Shown here: positions 1-8,891 of the stretch, piece after piece
Numbering within the stretch: the first letter of the stretch is position 1
Layout of the letters: each line of letters starts with the position of its first letter
Source: Gloeopeniophorella convolvens
Taxonomy: Eukaryota > Basidiomycota > Agaricomycetes > Russulales
Direction: 5' to 3'
DNA: 11,400 nt
Assembly (NCBI GenBank): GCA_022496205.1
Contig: WTXD01000358.1
Coordinates: 1-11,400 of the forward strand
Notes under the pieces: generated by a model
The model's database searches: none
What the model was told of the DNA's origin: nothing
What the model saw: only the letters and a program-made list of their open reading frames with translations
Made by a program: the position numbers and the translations under genes

Positions 1-442
1 TCTGATTTTGAGGCGGACTGGTGGGCGGCATAAGTCGGCGGTACAGTGCATTCATTCTGGTTCCAAACAATGCGCCAACGGCATGTCAACAATGCGTACA
101 CGACACCAAGGTAATACCCGCTCCTCTTGATGGGCCTCTGTGACGAAGAAGAGCACGAGAACGACGCACCGAGCGTAAGTGTCTAGGGGAGATTATGCGC
201 CTCTGACGTCTGAACGGCCCGACAGATTCAGGGGCAGATCGGACTCCGACAACAGCGACGGTGGTTCCCAGTCAGTCCTGCGGCATCCTAGTGAGTCCTC
301 CACTAACTCGGTTGCGGTTACAACTGGATAAGCTGATTGCTTCCAGCGCCGGCTCGCCCACATAGATCGGGCCATATCACATGTCACCAGTCACCGATCC
401 ACTCAGTCTTGGTTAGATTATGGGCGGGCTGCGGATAACACA
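1..442. other. No recognisable gene
   Basis: Both strands hold only short open frames without a family motif, a good start context or a convincing splice pattern. I see no RNA gene or repeat here. It may be intergenic DNA or decayed sequence. Confidence 0.5.
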
Positions 443-720
443 TCACCGTGCACCGCATGTTGTGAGCGTCGGTCCCGTTCCTCCATGTCCAGACAGAGTC
501 ACCGTCGCACTAAACGAGAACAGGTAACGCACATCCTTCCTTGATCCGGACAATCGACGAAGGCGGTTGAACGTGCTTTCCAGCGAAGAAGTGTTGGGAT
601 CAACGGTTGGAAATTCTAGAACGAAGGACAGTGCTGTCACTTACGGGAAATTTCAGCATTACACTCTTGCAGTGCAGAAAACACCTGTTGTGACCGAATA
701 GTGGCAGTGACGTTTCTCAT
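443..720 (-). other. Weak coding candidate, minus strand
   Basis: Reading the minus strand from an ATG at 718-720, about 26 codons are open up to a GTAAGT. A TTCTAG follows 29 bases later, and a second open segment continues to 443. Removing that stretch would join the two segments in one frame, giving a protein of about 85 residues that I do not recognise. A 29-nt intron is shorter than any other in the window (46-67 nt), and no branch site is clear, so this may be chance. No domain, signal peptide or membrane segment is visible. Confidence 0.15.
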
Positions 721-908
721 GGCAAAAGTCTGAATGTCGTGGTAAGTCACCAGATCTCAGGTTGGGTTCAGTGGGCGCAAGTAAAGCTAAATTTTGCGGA
801 AGTGATATGAATGGCAATTAAGAAGGCGTAGCAGGAAGGATGAGGTGAATGACTAGAGCATACATTGTACGCCTGCCACCAAAGGATGGTGACTGATGTC
901 AGGCGTCT

Positions 909-955
909 CTCGGAGATTACCTCCTGGCGAGGTGAGCGCCCGCGCTATCTCCGAG
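909..955. repeat. Nested inverted repeat (hairpin)
   Basis: A perfect 9-bp outer arm CTCGGAGAT (909-917) pairs with ATCTCCGAG (947-955). Inside it ACCTC (919-923) pairs with GAGGT (929-933) around a 5-nt loop. On the minus strand the outer arm falls inside a possible 53-nt intron (GTGAGA donor, GCTCAC branch-like site, CCAG acceptor). It could be an RNA hairpin, a cruciform or chance. Confidence 0.45.
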
Positions 956-972
956 GGCAGTGTCTGTGACTC

Positions 973-1230
973 TCACGGCCACCCAAACATCATGTCATTG
1001 ACATTCACGAGGCAATTAGCCGAGTGCCAGTCGAGGTCCGAGGACCCGATCTCTTGTTGAACCCGGCCGACTTCAATGGAAGTTCCCCGCGGCCCCTGCG
1101 GTTCTGCACGCTTCAGCGTCAGCTGGTCGTGAACTTTCTCACCCTCGGGCTTCGTGGCGCTCGTGTCGACATCGAAATCCGAGGAACCTGCTTGCTCCTT
1201 ATCTTCTACAGCTGAGCTCCCTGCGAACAT
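973..1230 (-). CDS. Hypothetical protein or exon, minus strand
   Basis: An 85-codon open frame starts at an ATG (1228-1230) and ends at a TGA (973-975). The product is acidic and hydrophilic, with a loosely repeated GSSDxD motif near both ends. It has no signal peptide, membrane segment or domain I know. The stop overlaps a GTGAGA that could be a 5' splice site. A branch-like GCTCAC and a CCAG follow 53 bases downstream on that strand, but splicing there runs straight into a stop codon (TAA). Codon choice looks more gene-like than in neighbouring frames, which is the main reason to list it. It may be a real small gene, a gene fragment or a chance ORF. Confidence 0.25.
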   Translation of the reverse strand: MFAGSSAVEDKEQAGSSDFDVDTSATKPEGEKVHDQLTLKRAEPQGPRGTSIEVGRVQQEIGSSDLDWHSANCLVNVNDMMFGWP

Positions 1231-1919
1231 GCCTCTCGGCTCGGATTGGAATGAATAGCTGCAGACAGCAATGTCACGTTGGATCTGGGTTTTCCATCAG
1301 CATTATCGTGGCTAATTCATGTTGGCGACACAAGGCCTCTTCGCGACCTCGCTCCACTCGATCGTTGGCTATGATGATTGGGGCATTGACGAGGCGTTTG
1401 CCTTGCCTTGCACCTATCCACAACTAGACTTGCCCGCGATCGGGATTCCACCACCCCTCCTACCCCATTCATAGGAGGTTTCCCCTTTCCCTCAACACGC
1501 ATTTGTACGCCTTATTCTAAGCCGATCGTAAGCTGCATCCCCGCATGCACCGCCGGACCTTTCTGACCTCCGCTGCTGCAGGAGCCGTCCGTGCCACTTT
1601 CGACGCAATGCCAGCCCACTAAGCTAGCCACAGCATGACACACTTAAGTCTAGACTATGGCTTAACGTCCCTGCGGAGATGGCTCCTCCATGCTACCTTC
1701 ATCCGGTTCGATGAGGCACGTGAGAAGCGCTCCCTTGAGGCTACTATTCTGTTCCTCTCACAAAGCGGCAAAAAAAAACAGAATAACGCGGTTCATGGTT
1801 CTCAGAAGACGGCGTATATCCTGCTCATCTGGCATGTTCAGCGGAAACAACATATGTTTCCGTTCAGCTGACTCGCGCTTCCCAGTATCGCCCGTCTTCC
1901 GTGCCTGCCCGGCTGTCGC
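1231..1919. other. Intergenic region upstream of methyltransferase 1
   Basis: No supported gene. Overlapping short frames on both strands show no family motif. A nine-base A run lies near 1770. The right end leads into the likely core promoter of the next gene. Confidence 0.5.
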
Positions 1920-1927
1920 TTTATAGG
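1920..1927 (+). promoter_or_regulatory. TATA-like element of methyltransferase 1
   Basis: TTTATAGG lies about 50 bases before the chosen ATG at 1975, a plausible distance for a fungal core promoter. I see no CCAAT box close by. The call rests on position and one short match. Confidence 0.3.
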
Positions 1928-1974
1928 TCGAGGATGCGCTATGTCTAGTGTGCGTAGTTCCCGCCATCCCGTTC

Positions 1975-3080
1975 ATGCCATCTCTATCAAACTCACTAAG
2001 TCGGTATTTTCTGAATGAAGGTACTTCCGAGGTCATCCGGTAGGCACTTCGACCCCAGCATATGTCGTGCCGCTTACGTCCACAGGCTGAATTCCCAATA
2101 TCTTTGGTTTAAGACTGTATGGGACCACCCTGGACTGTTGCCACCCGAGATCGACGCGGCTTACGTCTCGAGGGTTCTGGATGCGGGCACAGGGACGGGT
2201 GCATGGGCACTTGATTTCGTGTCCCTCCCTGATGTCCGCGATCGCGACGTCGAAGTCTTCGCGTGTGATATTTCAACCGCCAAGTTCCCACAAGCCGATG
2301 TTTCCGAAGTGAAGCGGATACGGTTTTTCGAACACGACGTAACGAGACCGTTTTCTGAAGACATGTTGGGGACCTTCGACCTTGTCAATTTGAGCCACCT
2401 GGGATACGCTCTGACCAGGGAAGGGTGGGCTATAACGCTAAAGAATGTACGCGACTTGCTACGTAAGTGCAGCTTTACAAGCAGCCATCGCTGGCGCTCT
2501 AATCTAGACACGTGTTCAGGACCCGGTGGGCATCTTATCTTGCGAGATAGCGACCTCGTCATGTACAACGAAGAGACCCCGCCCCCGCCTGCGGATCAGC
2601 CACACGATATTCCCGCCCTTATGCATGCCCCATCTCCGATCGCGAACTTCAATCGCATCTTCGCAGGTGCTGCATTGCAGCGGGACTTGGTGGTTGGGTG
2701 CGTGTTCGGAACCGTCCGCGTTACGAGAAGGCTCATACAATGGCAGCCTGTCCCAGCATCTGCCACGCTTCCTCGATGACGCCTCACTTTTGACTCGCTC
2801 CTCGAGACGTGCTTCGGTGCCGTTTGGGAACTATTGTGATAGATTCAAGGCCCGCAACGGGACGTCCCTATCCGGTTTCAAGGCCTTTTCTCTCGAGGAC
2901 TTCGGTCAACTCTTCAACATGATGTCATTATCCATGATGAGAGGTGACGGACTGGAGTTGGCTGATGGAACTAGGATCACTAGTGAGGAGCAGCGACAGG
3001 CGCTGCTGACGGATCTGAACCTTTCCGCAGCTGAGGGAGGCATAGCTGTCTTGATCGAGTGGGTCATCATGAAGCCTTAG
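1975..3080 (+). CDS. SAM-dependent methyltransferase (LaeA/UMTA-like), intact, four exons
   Basis: Likely transfers a methyl group from S-adenosylmethionine; the substrate is unknown. My model has exons 1975-2039, 2086-2462, 2520-2697 and 2747-3080. Introns are 46, 57 and 49 nt with GT-AG ends and CTNAY-like branch sites (CTTAC, CTAAT, CTCAT). Splicing gives one uninterrupted frame of 317 residues. The class I Rossmann core is visible: motif I VLDAGTGTG at about residues 52-60, an acidic end of strand 2 at CD (82-83), HDVT at 105-108, FDLVNL at 119-124 and the post-core PGGHLILRD at 149-157. No signal peptide or membrane segment is seen, so it is probably cytosolic or nuclear. The start is set by the paralogue downstream, which has a first exon of identical length (65 nt) and a similar N terminus (YFLNE). 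The ATG context is weak (T at -3). The family is certain; the LaeA-like label rests on the overall pattern. Confidence 0.85.
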
Positions 3081-3598
3081 GATCGCTAGCGCTAGATCCT
3101 TGGTTCAGCGGGTGTGTCTACTTTCTGCATCCAGTATTTACCCTCCGTTTTCCTCACTTGAAACGACCACTACCTCATATACTGCGGACGTAAGCGACAG
3201 TCTAGCTGTTCAGATCGCAGTCTATATAGCACAGTATGATCTCAGGCTTTCCCGCTATGGCTCCGAAACCAAACTTTCGTACGCCGTGTCTAGAGTTTGC
3301 TGCATTGTTTTGAACATTCTTCACGTTCACACCCGATTTTGTTGCCCAATCCTTGACCGTACGGTCGAAGTGAAGTACAGGCGCTTGCCAATCGTTTAGA
3401 TTGACGGATTCCAAACTCAATAGCTTTGCTCGTGGCACACCAATTACACACATGGTAAGAAGTTCCTTTCCCGCAAAACCTTGGCAGAAGCAGCCGGCTC
3501 GCTCTCCGCCATGTCATCTATTGTGCCTGACTGGAATGGTGCTGACTTCGACGCTCAGCTGACCCCTCTTCCCAGCACGTCTCAGCGCCCTTTCAAAC
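3081..3598. other. Intergenic region between the two methyltransferases
   Basis: No supported gene. A minus-strand frame at 3202-3453 has no known motif and no splice support. The only structured element seen is a perfect 12-bp palindrome, GACCGTACGGTC, at 3355-3366. The right part should hold the promoter of the second copy. Confidence 0.5.
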
Positions 3599-3613
3599 CC
3601 AATTACTTATATA
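3599..3613 (+). promoter_or_regulatory. CCAAT and TATA boxes of methyltransferase copy 2
   Basis: CCAAT at 3599-3603 is followed at once by TATATA at 3608-3613, about 65 bases before the ATG at 3675. The distance fits a fungal core promoter. The two elements are unusually close, so CCAAT may be chance. Confidence 0.45.
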
Positions 3614-3674
3614 GCAACAGACAGAAGCTGCTTTCAACGCTCCCCTCCTGTAATAGACAACCAACTCCAACAGA

Positions 3675-4799
3675 ATGTCGTCTCAATCCAAACCGTTGAG
3701 CACTTATTTCTTGAACGAGAATGACTCGGAGATTTCCCGGTATGTCCCAACGCCGTTTCATCGTGTACCATTGTTTTACCCTCGTTCGTATCCGACAGAC
3801 TCAATGGACAATATCTCTGGTTCAAGAGCATATGGGATTACCCTCAACTTTTGCCATTTGAGATTGATGTCGCGCGCGTGTCGAGAGTCTTGGACGCCGC
3901 GGCGGGAACTGGCGCATGGGCCCTTGATTTTGTGTCCCTGCCTGGCGTCCGTGATCGCGACGTCCAAGTCTTTGCGTGCGACGTCTCGACCGCAAAGTTC
4001 CCAGACACAGACGCGCCTGAGGTGAAACGGATCAAGTTCTTCGAGTGCGACATAACGAGACCTTTTCATGACGACATGCTGGGAACGTTCGATCTTATCA
4101 ACCTGAATTATATGTCTTACGCGCTGACGAAGCGAGGATGGAAGGTTGCGTTGCAGAATCTCCACGATTTATTAAGTGAGCTCTACCTTCAACAGATGGT
4201 ATGTTTGCCCTGATGGCAAATGACGAGAACCTGGTGGATATCTTATCGTGCGGGATAGTGATCTTGTCATGTACAACGACGAACACCCAGCCCCACCATG
4301 CGGCCAAAAACCTGACATCACGGCAATTATGAACGGACCAGCCCCGCTCTCCAACTTCAACCGTATATTTTCAGGGTGTGCCCTCCAGCGGACTTCGTGA
4401 TTGGGTGCGTTCGTCCTCCTGCTGTACCCACAAACGATTTCACGCAGCTGCAGCCTCTCCTATTACTTACCGCGCTTCCTCGAAGAGGCGTCCCTAGTCA
4501 TTCAATCTTCTAAACGCGCGGTCGTCCCGTTCGGAGACCATAGTGACAAGCACAAAGGCTTGAATGGTTCCTCGCTCTCAGCCTTCAAGGCTTTCTCGCT
4601 CGACAATTTCAACCAGGTTTTCAGCATGTTGACGTTGGCAATGCTGAGAGGAGGAACGCTGGAGCTGGCCGACGGAACACGCATTACAAGCGAGGAAGAT
4701 CGGCGTGCGCTGATGGAGGACCTGAAGCGCGCTGCTGTCGATGGAGGGTATACCGTTCTGAACGAGTGGGTCATCGTAAGACCTCAGGAGGCAACATGA
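3675..4799 (+). pseudogene. Tandem paralogue of the methyltransferase, one-base frameshift
   Basis: Same family and layout as the gene at 1975-3080. Exons are 3675-3739, 3799-4175, 4228-4404 and 4454-4799, with introns of 59, 52 and 49 nt. The first two exons have exactly the same lengths in both copies (65 and 377 nt). The third is 177 instead of 178 nt: one G is missing from a GGG run near 4389-4392, which puts a TGA in frame seven bases later, before the last intron. Exon 4 then continues cleanly to a stop at 4797-4799, four codons longer than in copy 1. Motif I reads VLDAAAGTG, so the first Gly of GxGxG is Ala. The acceptor of intron 2 (ACGAG) has a poor pyrimidine tract, although CTGAT at 4210-4214 is a good branch site. 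The start has a good context (A at -3). Probably a recent pseudogene; a base-call error in the G run is the alternative. Confidence 0.75.
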
Positions 4800-5315
4800 C
4801 GCCAGTTGGCATATGCGCACCTAGACCTACGAGTCATGTCAATCTCCTATAACAAAGGCAGTACTGTATGTAGTTCGACCAGCCTCGGCCCACACCAGGT
4901 TGATGGATGAGCCAACATTCTTCATTCAGAAAGACGAACATGTACCAGACGCAGAATAGCTAGAAACAATAGTGTGCAATAGTGTGACAGGTACCCACTT
5001 TACCTGTTTTTGAAATTCTTGCACGGCATTGAGAGAGTGGGTCTGCTGTGAGAGTGGGTTCACTGTTACTCCGATCAGTTGGGGAGCGGATAACTACTGG
5101 TAACGGATGCTGGTTGCAATTGGATGCCAGATATAGAGCAAGATAGAGCGACCGCTCGCTGACAGTCGCTGACACTATTTGTCAGCGCCGGTCCGGCCTT
5201 GTCCGGTTGTTCCTTTTCGCGGGGCCCTGCGGGGCTTCAAGTTCGCTCTCACAACTTGCATCTCATGATTCTACTGGAGCACATGCACGCAGTGCGCCCT
5301 CTGCGCCATGGTCAA
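4800..5315. other. Intergenic region upstream of the SDR pseudogene
   Basis: No gene is supported. The stretch holds short repeats: CGCTGACA at 5157-5164 and 5167-5174 with its inverse at 5180-5187, two GTCCGG units near 5191-5206, and an 11-bp word, ATTGGATGCCA, at 5119-5129 that returns at 5335-5345 in the promoter. Confidence 0.5.
5157..5187. repeat. CGCTGACA direct repeat with inverted copy
   Basis: CGCTGACA occurs at 5157-5164 and 5167-5174, then as TGTCAGCG at 5180-5187. The last two form a perfect 8-bp stem with a 5-nt loop. It may be a regulatory binding cluster or a small hairpin about 280 bases upstream of the SDR start. Confidence 0.5.
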
Positions 5316-5397
5316 ATATCCGATCGGATATGGTATTGGATGCCAATAACGCCATCGATATCCGAACTCGATATGCGTGATTGCAACAAGATATAAA
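5316..5397 (+). promoter_or_regulatory. Promoter of the SDR pseudogene: palindrome, paired CCAAT boxes, TATA box
   Basis: The region holds a perfect 16-bp palindrome, ATATCCGATCGGATAT (5316-5331), and then TATTGGATGCCAATA (5334-5348), which carries CCAAT in both orientations. A third copy of the half-site ATATCCGA lies at 5358-5365, and TATAAA at 5392-5397. The TATA box lies about 72 bases before the ATG at 5469. Inverted CCG/CGG triplets are typical of Zn2Cys6 regulator sites and CCAAT of the Hap complex (family knowledge). That these factors act here is inference. Confidence 0.5.
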
Positions 5398-5468
5398 GCG
5401 GCTTCAGCCCGAAGAGACTCCGTCATCCCAACTCTGTAGGCTGCACCCCTCCCTACCACACCGCCGCG

Positions 5469-6642
5469 ATGGTCGCCGTCCCGCTCCCGCCAAAGTCCTT
5501 GTCACCGGTGCGAATGGCTATATCGCCATCTGGATCGTGCAGAAATACCTAGAGGCTGGGTACTCTGTACGCGGAACCGTCCGGTCTGCAACCAAGAGCG
5601 CGTTTCCAAGACATATTTGCCAAATACGGCGACCGATTCGAGCTCGTGGTTGTGAAGACATCACACAGGAGGGTGCATTCGACGAAGCGGTCAAGGGCGT
5701 CGACGCCTGTCGCACACACTGCTTCGCCTTTCCACTACAAGGCGACTGAACCCGATGGTGCGTTCCGTACAACCCTATTAGACTCCTGAACTGAAGCGCG
5801 CACCAGAACTCATCATCCCGCTGTGCGAGGGACTACTTCGATCCTGAATTCGATTCTGAAAACGGTCTTCAGTCAAGCGCATAGTCCTCACCTCTTCGGT
5901 TGCCGCTGTCCGTGAGGATACCACGGTGCCACGCGTCTTCAGCGAAGCAACCTGGAACAACGGGTCTGTGGAGCCGTGAAAACGAAAGGTGGAGCGGCCG
6001 GTCCCGTTAACATTTACTCGCTTCGAAGACGCTTGCGGAGAGGGCCGCATGGGACTTCGTCGATGCTCACAAGTCGGAGATCACTGGGATCTTGTCGTGA
6101 TTAACCCTCCATGGATCTCGGGTGAGAATTTTACTATTTCCCAGGGGCGACGTACTGACCGCCGTTCTTCGCAGCCTTCCTCCTCCTGCGCCCACAGTCG
6201 ACGACATCAACACCTCCCAGCGTGAACTTCGACACGCTGTCCGGCGCGCGGACTGGCGCACAGCTGTGGGCTCAGGGAAACTGGGTCCATGTAGATGTCG
6301 TTGCGGAAGCTCATGTGCGCTCCCGCACGTGGCTGCCGCCGGAGGCCAGCGTATCATTGTCCGTCAGGCCTCTTTTTCTATCAAGATATTCGTGAGTCCG
6401 CCTGTGCCCTGATCCGCAAACGTGGGAATAACACTGCTGCAGTCGATGCCGCCGCAGAAGCTGGTATCTCCGGTGTTCCTCGTGGGGACCTGGTTCGACA
6501 AAAGACCTTCCCAAGCTCACGAATCTCGAGACGACGAAGGCAGAAGACCTGCTTGGACTGAAGCAGGTGACGCCACTCAAGATGTTGTCGAGCAGGCTTG
6601 GAGGACTTTAAAGCGCGTGGTTACCCAGGCTTCACTTCTTAG
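5469..6642 (+). pseudogene. Extended SDR reductase (GRE2 / dihydroflavonol-reductase-like), multiply frameshifted
   Basis: Relatives are NAD(P)H-dependent reductases of aldehydes and ketones. The Rossmann motif TGANGYIA is at 5504-5527, followed by SVRGTVRS. In later frames come AKYGDRFELVV (5619-5651), DITQEGAFDEAVKGVD (5657-5704), TSSVAAV (about 5890), the catalytic YxxxK region (TAC near 6019, one base lost before the Lys), WDLVVINPPW (6090-6119), TVDDINTSQREL (about 6195-6231), NWVHVDVVAEAHV (about 6280-6318) and a C terminus ending ARGYPGFTS with TAG at 6640-6642. Three introns are still recognisable: 5758-5806 (GTGCGT donor), 6122-6174 (ACTGAC branch site) and 6392-6442 (GTGAGT donor). 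At least nine lesions, nearly all of one or two bases, occur for example at about 5485, 5605, 5655, 5708, 5821, 5865, 6025, 6089 and 6230. Nearly full family length can be traced, so decay was by small indels and not truncation. Confidence 0.8.
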
Positions 6643-7398
6643 GAGAACCCACATTGTACTATCAAATACAACCTGTAGCGAACAGTAGTTGAAGTGAGTG
6701 TCCTCGAGGTGCATTGGCCCGACCTGCCTGAATCGACAAGAGCACGCGAGGCGAGACGCCAACGAACATCGTTGGGATTTCGAGCTTGGGCTCATGAGTT
6801 GTTGAAAGCTTGCTGGGGGCAGTGCCGTTCTCTGTCGGCCTTTGCCGGCAGGCGAGCGGACTTTCAACACAGATCGATGTCTGTCCGAGGCTCGTTGCGC
6901 TCTGCTGTGCCTCTCCGATAGAACGAACTCTCATACTTGCACCTGACTTCCGTTCGTCATCGCATCAGCGCGCAGCGTACTTACTTAGCTCAGGCTCTCG
7001 AGTTCGAGATCTGGTCTACCCTTGTGTGAGATCATCCCGTCGGTAGGTGCACTGCGCTATGTGGCTCGGCGGTGTCCATCGCCACGAGAATGCAGGGAGT
7101 TTCGCGTCGTCCGTTGATCAAGTTTGAGTGTCGCATCTCAAGATCTCAAGATTTCAACATTTGACAAGACTTTAGACCACCGCTTACAATGGACGCAACT
7201 AGCGCCCTAGGTTGTTCGAGGAGGTCGTTACCAGCATCTTGATCCCCAACGGTTATCGTACCATCATCGCTCGTAAGATAAGACACGAGAGTCGGCCACT
7301 TCCAGGAAGGTGCGCTGACAGCAAAGTCATATACATCGGCCCCTTGTTGACGTCTATGATGGGCGCAGGCTTGTACCCGGAGCGCTAGAACACTTACA
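6643..7398. other. No recognisable gene between the SDR pseudogene and the transposon
   Basis: Short frames occur on both strands (for example 6694-6921 and 6810-7046 on plus), with no family motif and no good splice support. A small tandem repeat, ATCTCAAG, occurs twice at 7135-7150 and is followed by a diverged third unit. Confidence 0.45.
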
Positions 7399-7525
7399 TA
7401 ACGTCTACACCCTGGAGGCCACCCACAACTACCACTTGCTGGCTACTTGTTGTCACTGTCCCGGCCCAGCGCTGTCTCACGCGTTTCATTTGACCTAATC
7501 ACTCACACTCCCTTGCGCCTCGACA

Positions 7526-8628
7526 ATGGTGCGCCGCCGCATCTCCAACGAACTCAAGGATACCGCGTTGTCAATGTCCCTCCAAGGCCTCTCGGATTCG
7601 AGAATCCGCGAGTACACGGGAATCAGCGAGCGCTCACTTAAAAGACTGCGACACACCTACCGTGCAACCACGGGCGAAGGCACGCGCCCGGGCTTGGCTT
7701 CTCCGGGTCAGGCACGCACAGTCGGACCAGTCGAGACACGGGTGCGTGCCGAACGCTTTGGTACTCTCCCTCGAAGCTAACTTCCCATCGCAGTTTCTGC
7801 GCGACTGCATCGAGCGCCATCCCGACGCGGCGCTGGTGGAACTCCAAGCGCAGCTCCGCCATGAGCACCACGTGGAGGTTTCGCTGGACGCCGTCATGCG
7901 GACCCTCCGCAAGGAGGGGTACACAATGAAGACCGTGCGTGCACTCTCCCCAGCCGCTTTCGATTCACTGAACCCGTTTACCGGTCGTAGATCACGCAGT
8001 CTGCTGTCGACCTCAGCAAGGAAAAGCGCAACGCGTACAAGGCGCACATCAGCGAGCACTTCCGCACCGACCAGCTCGTGTTCGCCGACGAAAGCCAGTT
8101 CAGCCGTCTCACGATGAAGCGACCGTATGTCTGGGCACCACAGGGCAAGCGCGCGCGCTGCCGCGAGGTCTTCCTCGGCGGAAAGCTCTACTCGGTACTC
8201 CCGGCCATCTCTCTCGACGGGATCCTCCACGCCGAGGTCCTGGGCCGTGCCGTCACGGACGACGACTTCCGGCTGTTCGTGCGCGCGCTGCTGCAGCACA
8301 TGAACAAGTGGCCGCTGCCCAATTCGGTGCTCGTCGTCGACGACACGCCGCGCACAAGGTGGCCGGGGTGCACGAGATGGTCGAGGCGCACGGCGCGCGC
8401 CTCGTCTTTCTCCCTACCCACTCGCCCGACCTCAACCCGGTGGAGCTCGTTCTCTCGTCGGTCAAGGCGCGGCTTCGGGCACATCGCGATCGTGCACCCC
8501 AGGCGGGCGAGGATCCCGGCTCTGCCGCGAGCAGTGCTCCGGACGCAGTCATCCGCGAGGCCATCGGCGCCGTCACGCGACGGGACGCTGTCGATTGGTT
8601 CGAGCAGAGCGGGTATATCGTTCCTTGA
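7526..8628 (+). pseudogene. Tc1/mariner (DDE_3-type) transposase, two introns and one frameshift
   Basis: The enzyme cuts and joins transposon ends at TA sites in the nucleus. Exons are 7526-7741, 7794-7934 and 7991-8628. The introns are 52 and 56 nt, both with GTGCGT donors and both in phase 0; the first has a GCTAAC branch site. Exon 1 encodes the N-terminal helix-turn-helix, with SDSRIREYTGISERSLKRL. The catalytic domain follows: VFADES with the first Asp at 8087-8089, VLVVD with the second Asp at 8339-8341, and SPDLNPVE with the Glu at 8443-8445. Between VVDD and HKVAG (8345-8352) eight bases stand where relatives need nine, so one base is lost. Restoring it gives a D-34-E spacing. After that the frame is open to TGA at 8626-8628. 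The copy is otherwise well preserved, so it is probably young. The second intron could also end at a CAG nine bases later, in the same frame. Confidence 0.8.
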
Positions 8629-8728
8629 GGCAACCTTCTCACCTACTACTATACAATATTCACACAATAATACTAGAATTGGGCTATTTCGCATCGATCG
8701 TCTCATGTGCGCCAGTGCTGCAAAGCGT

Positions 8729-8740
8729 AAGTGATCACTT
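8729..8740. repeat. 12-bp palindrome AAGTGATCACTT
   Basis: A perfect palindrome, flanked by imperfect arms (GCAA on one side, TTGC on the other), about 100 bases downstream of the transposase stop. It lies inside the tentative right border of the transposon and may be a subterminal site. Confidence 0.35.
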
Positions 8741-8891
8741 TGCTTGCAAGGCTAGCCCCAGGTTATGGCATACTGTAGTGGTTATAGCCGGGCGGCTACC
8801 AGGAACGAACATCGGCAATGGCCGGTGCCTATTGTAAGCCCCGCCTGCATCTTCGCTGCAACTATTCACTCACCTCCGCCGAGCTCTCAAA

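Larger units (their letters stand above)
7399..8784 (+). mobile_element. Tc1/mariner-like DNA transposon (borders tentative)
   Basis: The transposase at 7526-8628 shows that this is a Tc1/mariner-type element. Possible degenerate terminal inverted repeats are TAAC-nn-CTACA-nnn-TG from 7399 on the left and the same pattern read inward from 8784 on the right. Both start at a TA, the target dinucleotide of this superfamily. That gives about 1.39 kb, a usual size. The arms match at only 11 of 16 positions, so the ends could instead lie at the inner TA pairs (7406-7407 and 8776-8777) or elsewhere. The core call is secure; the borders are not. Confidence 0.45.

Noticed and set aside
1700..1725. GGTTCGAT as a tRNA T-loop
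   Set aside because: The flanks do not form a T-arm stem, and no acceptor or D-arm could be placed around it.
2161..2568. Minus-strand 135-codon frame opposite methyltransferase exon 2
   Set aside because: It mirrors a conserved coding exon; a similar antisense frame exists opposite copy 2, as expected for a shadow.
2526..3080. 184-codon frame as a separate gene
   Set aside because: Only its last 111 codons (2748 onward) are real; they are exon 4 of the methyltransferase, joined through the 49-nt intron 2698-2746.
7634..8299. Minus-strand 221-codon frame
   Set aside because: It lies opposite the transposase, shows no motif, and the plus strand has clear conserved catalytic segments.
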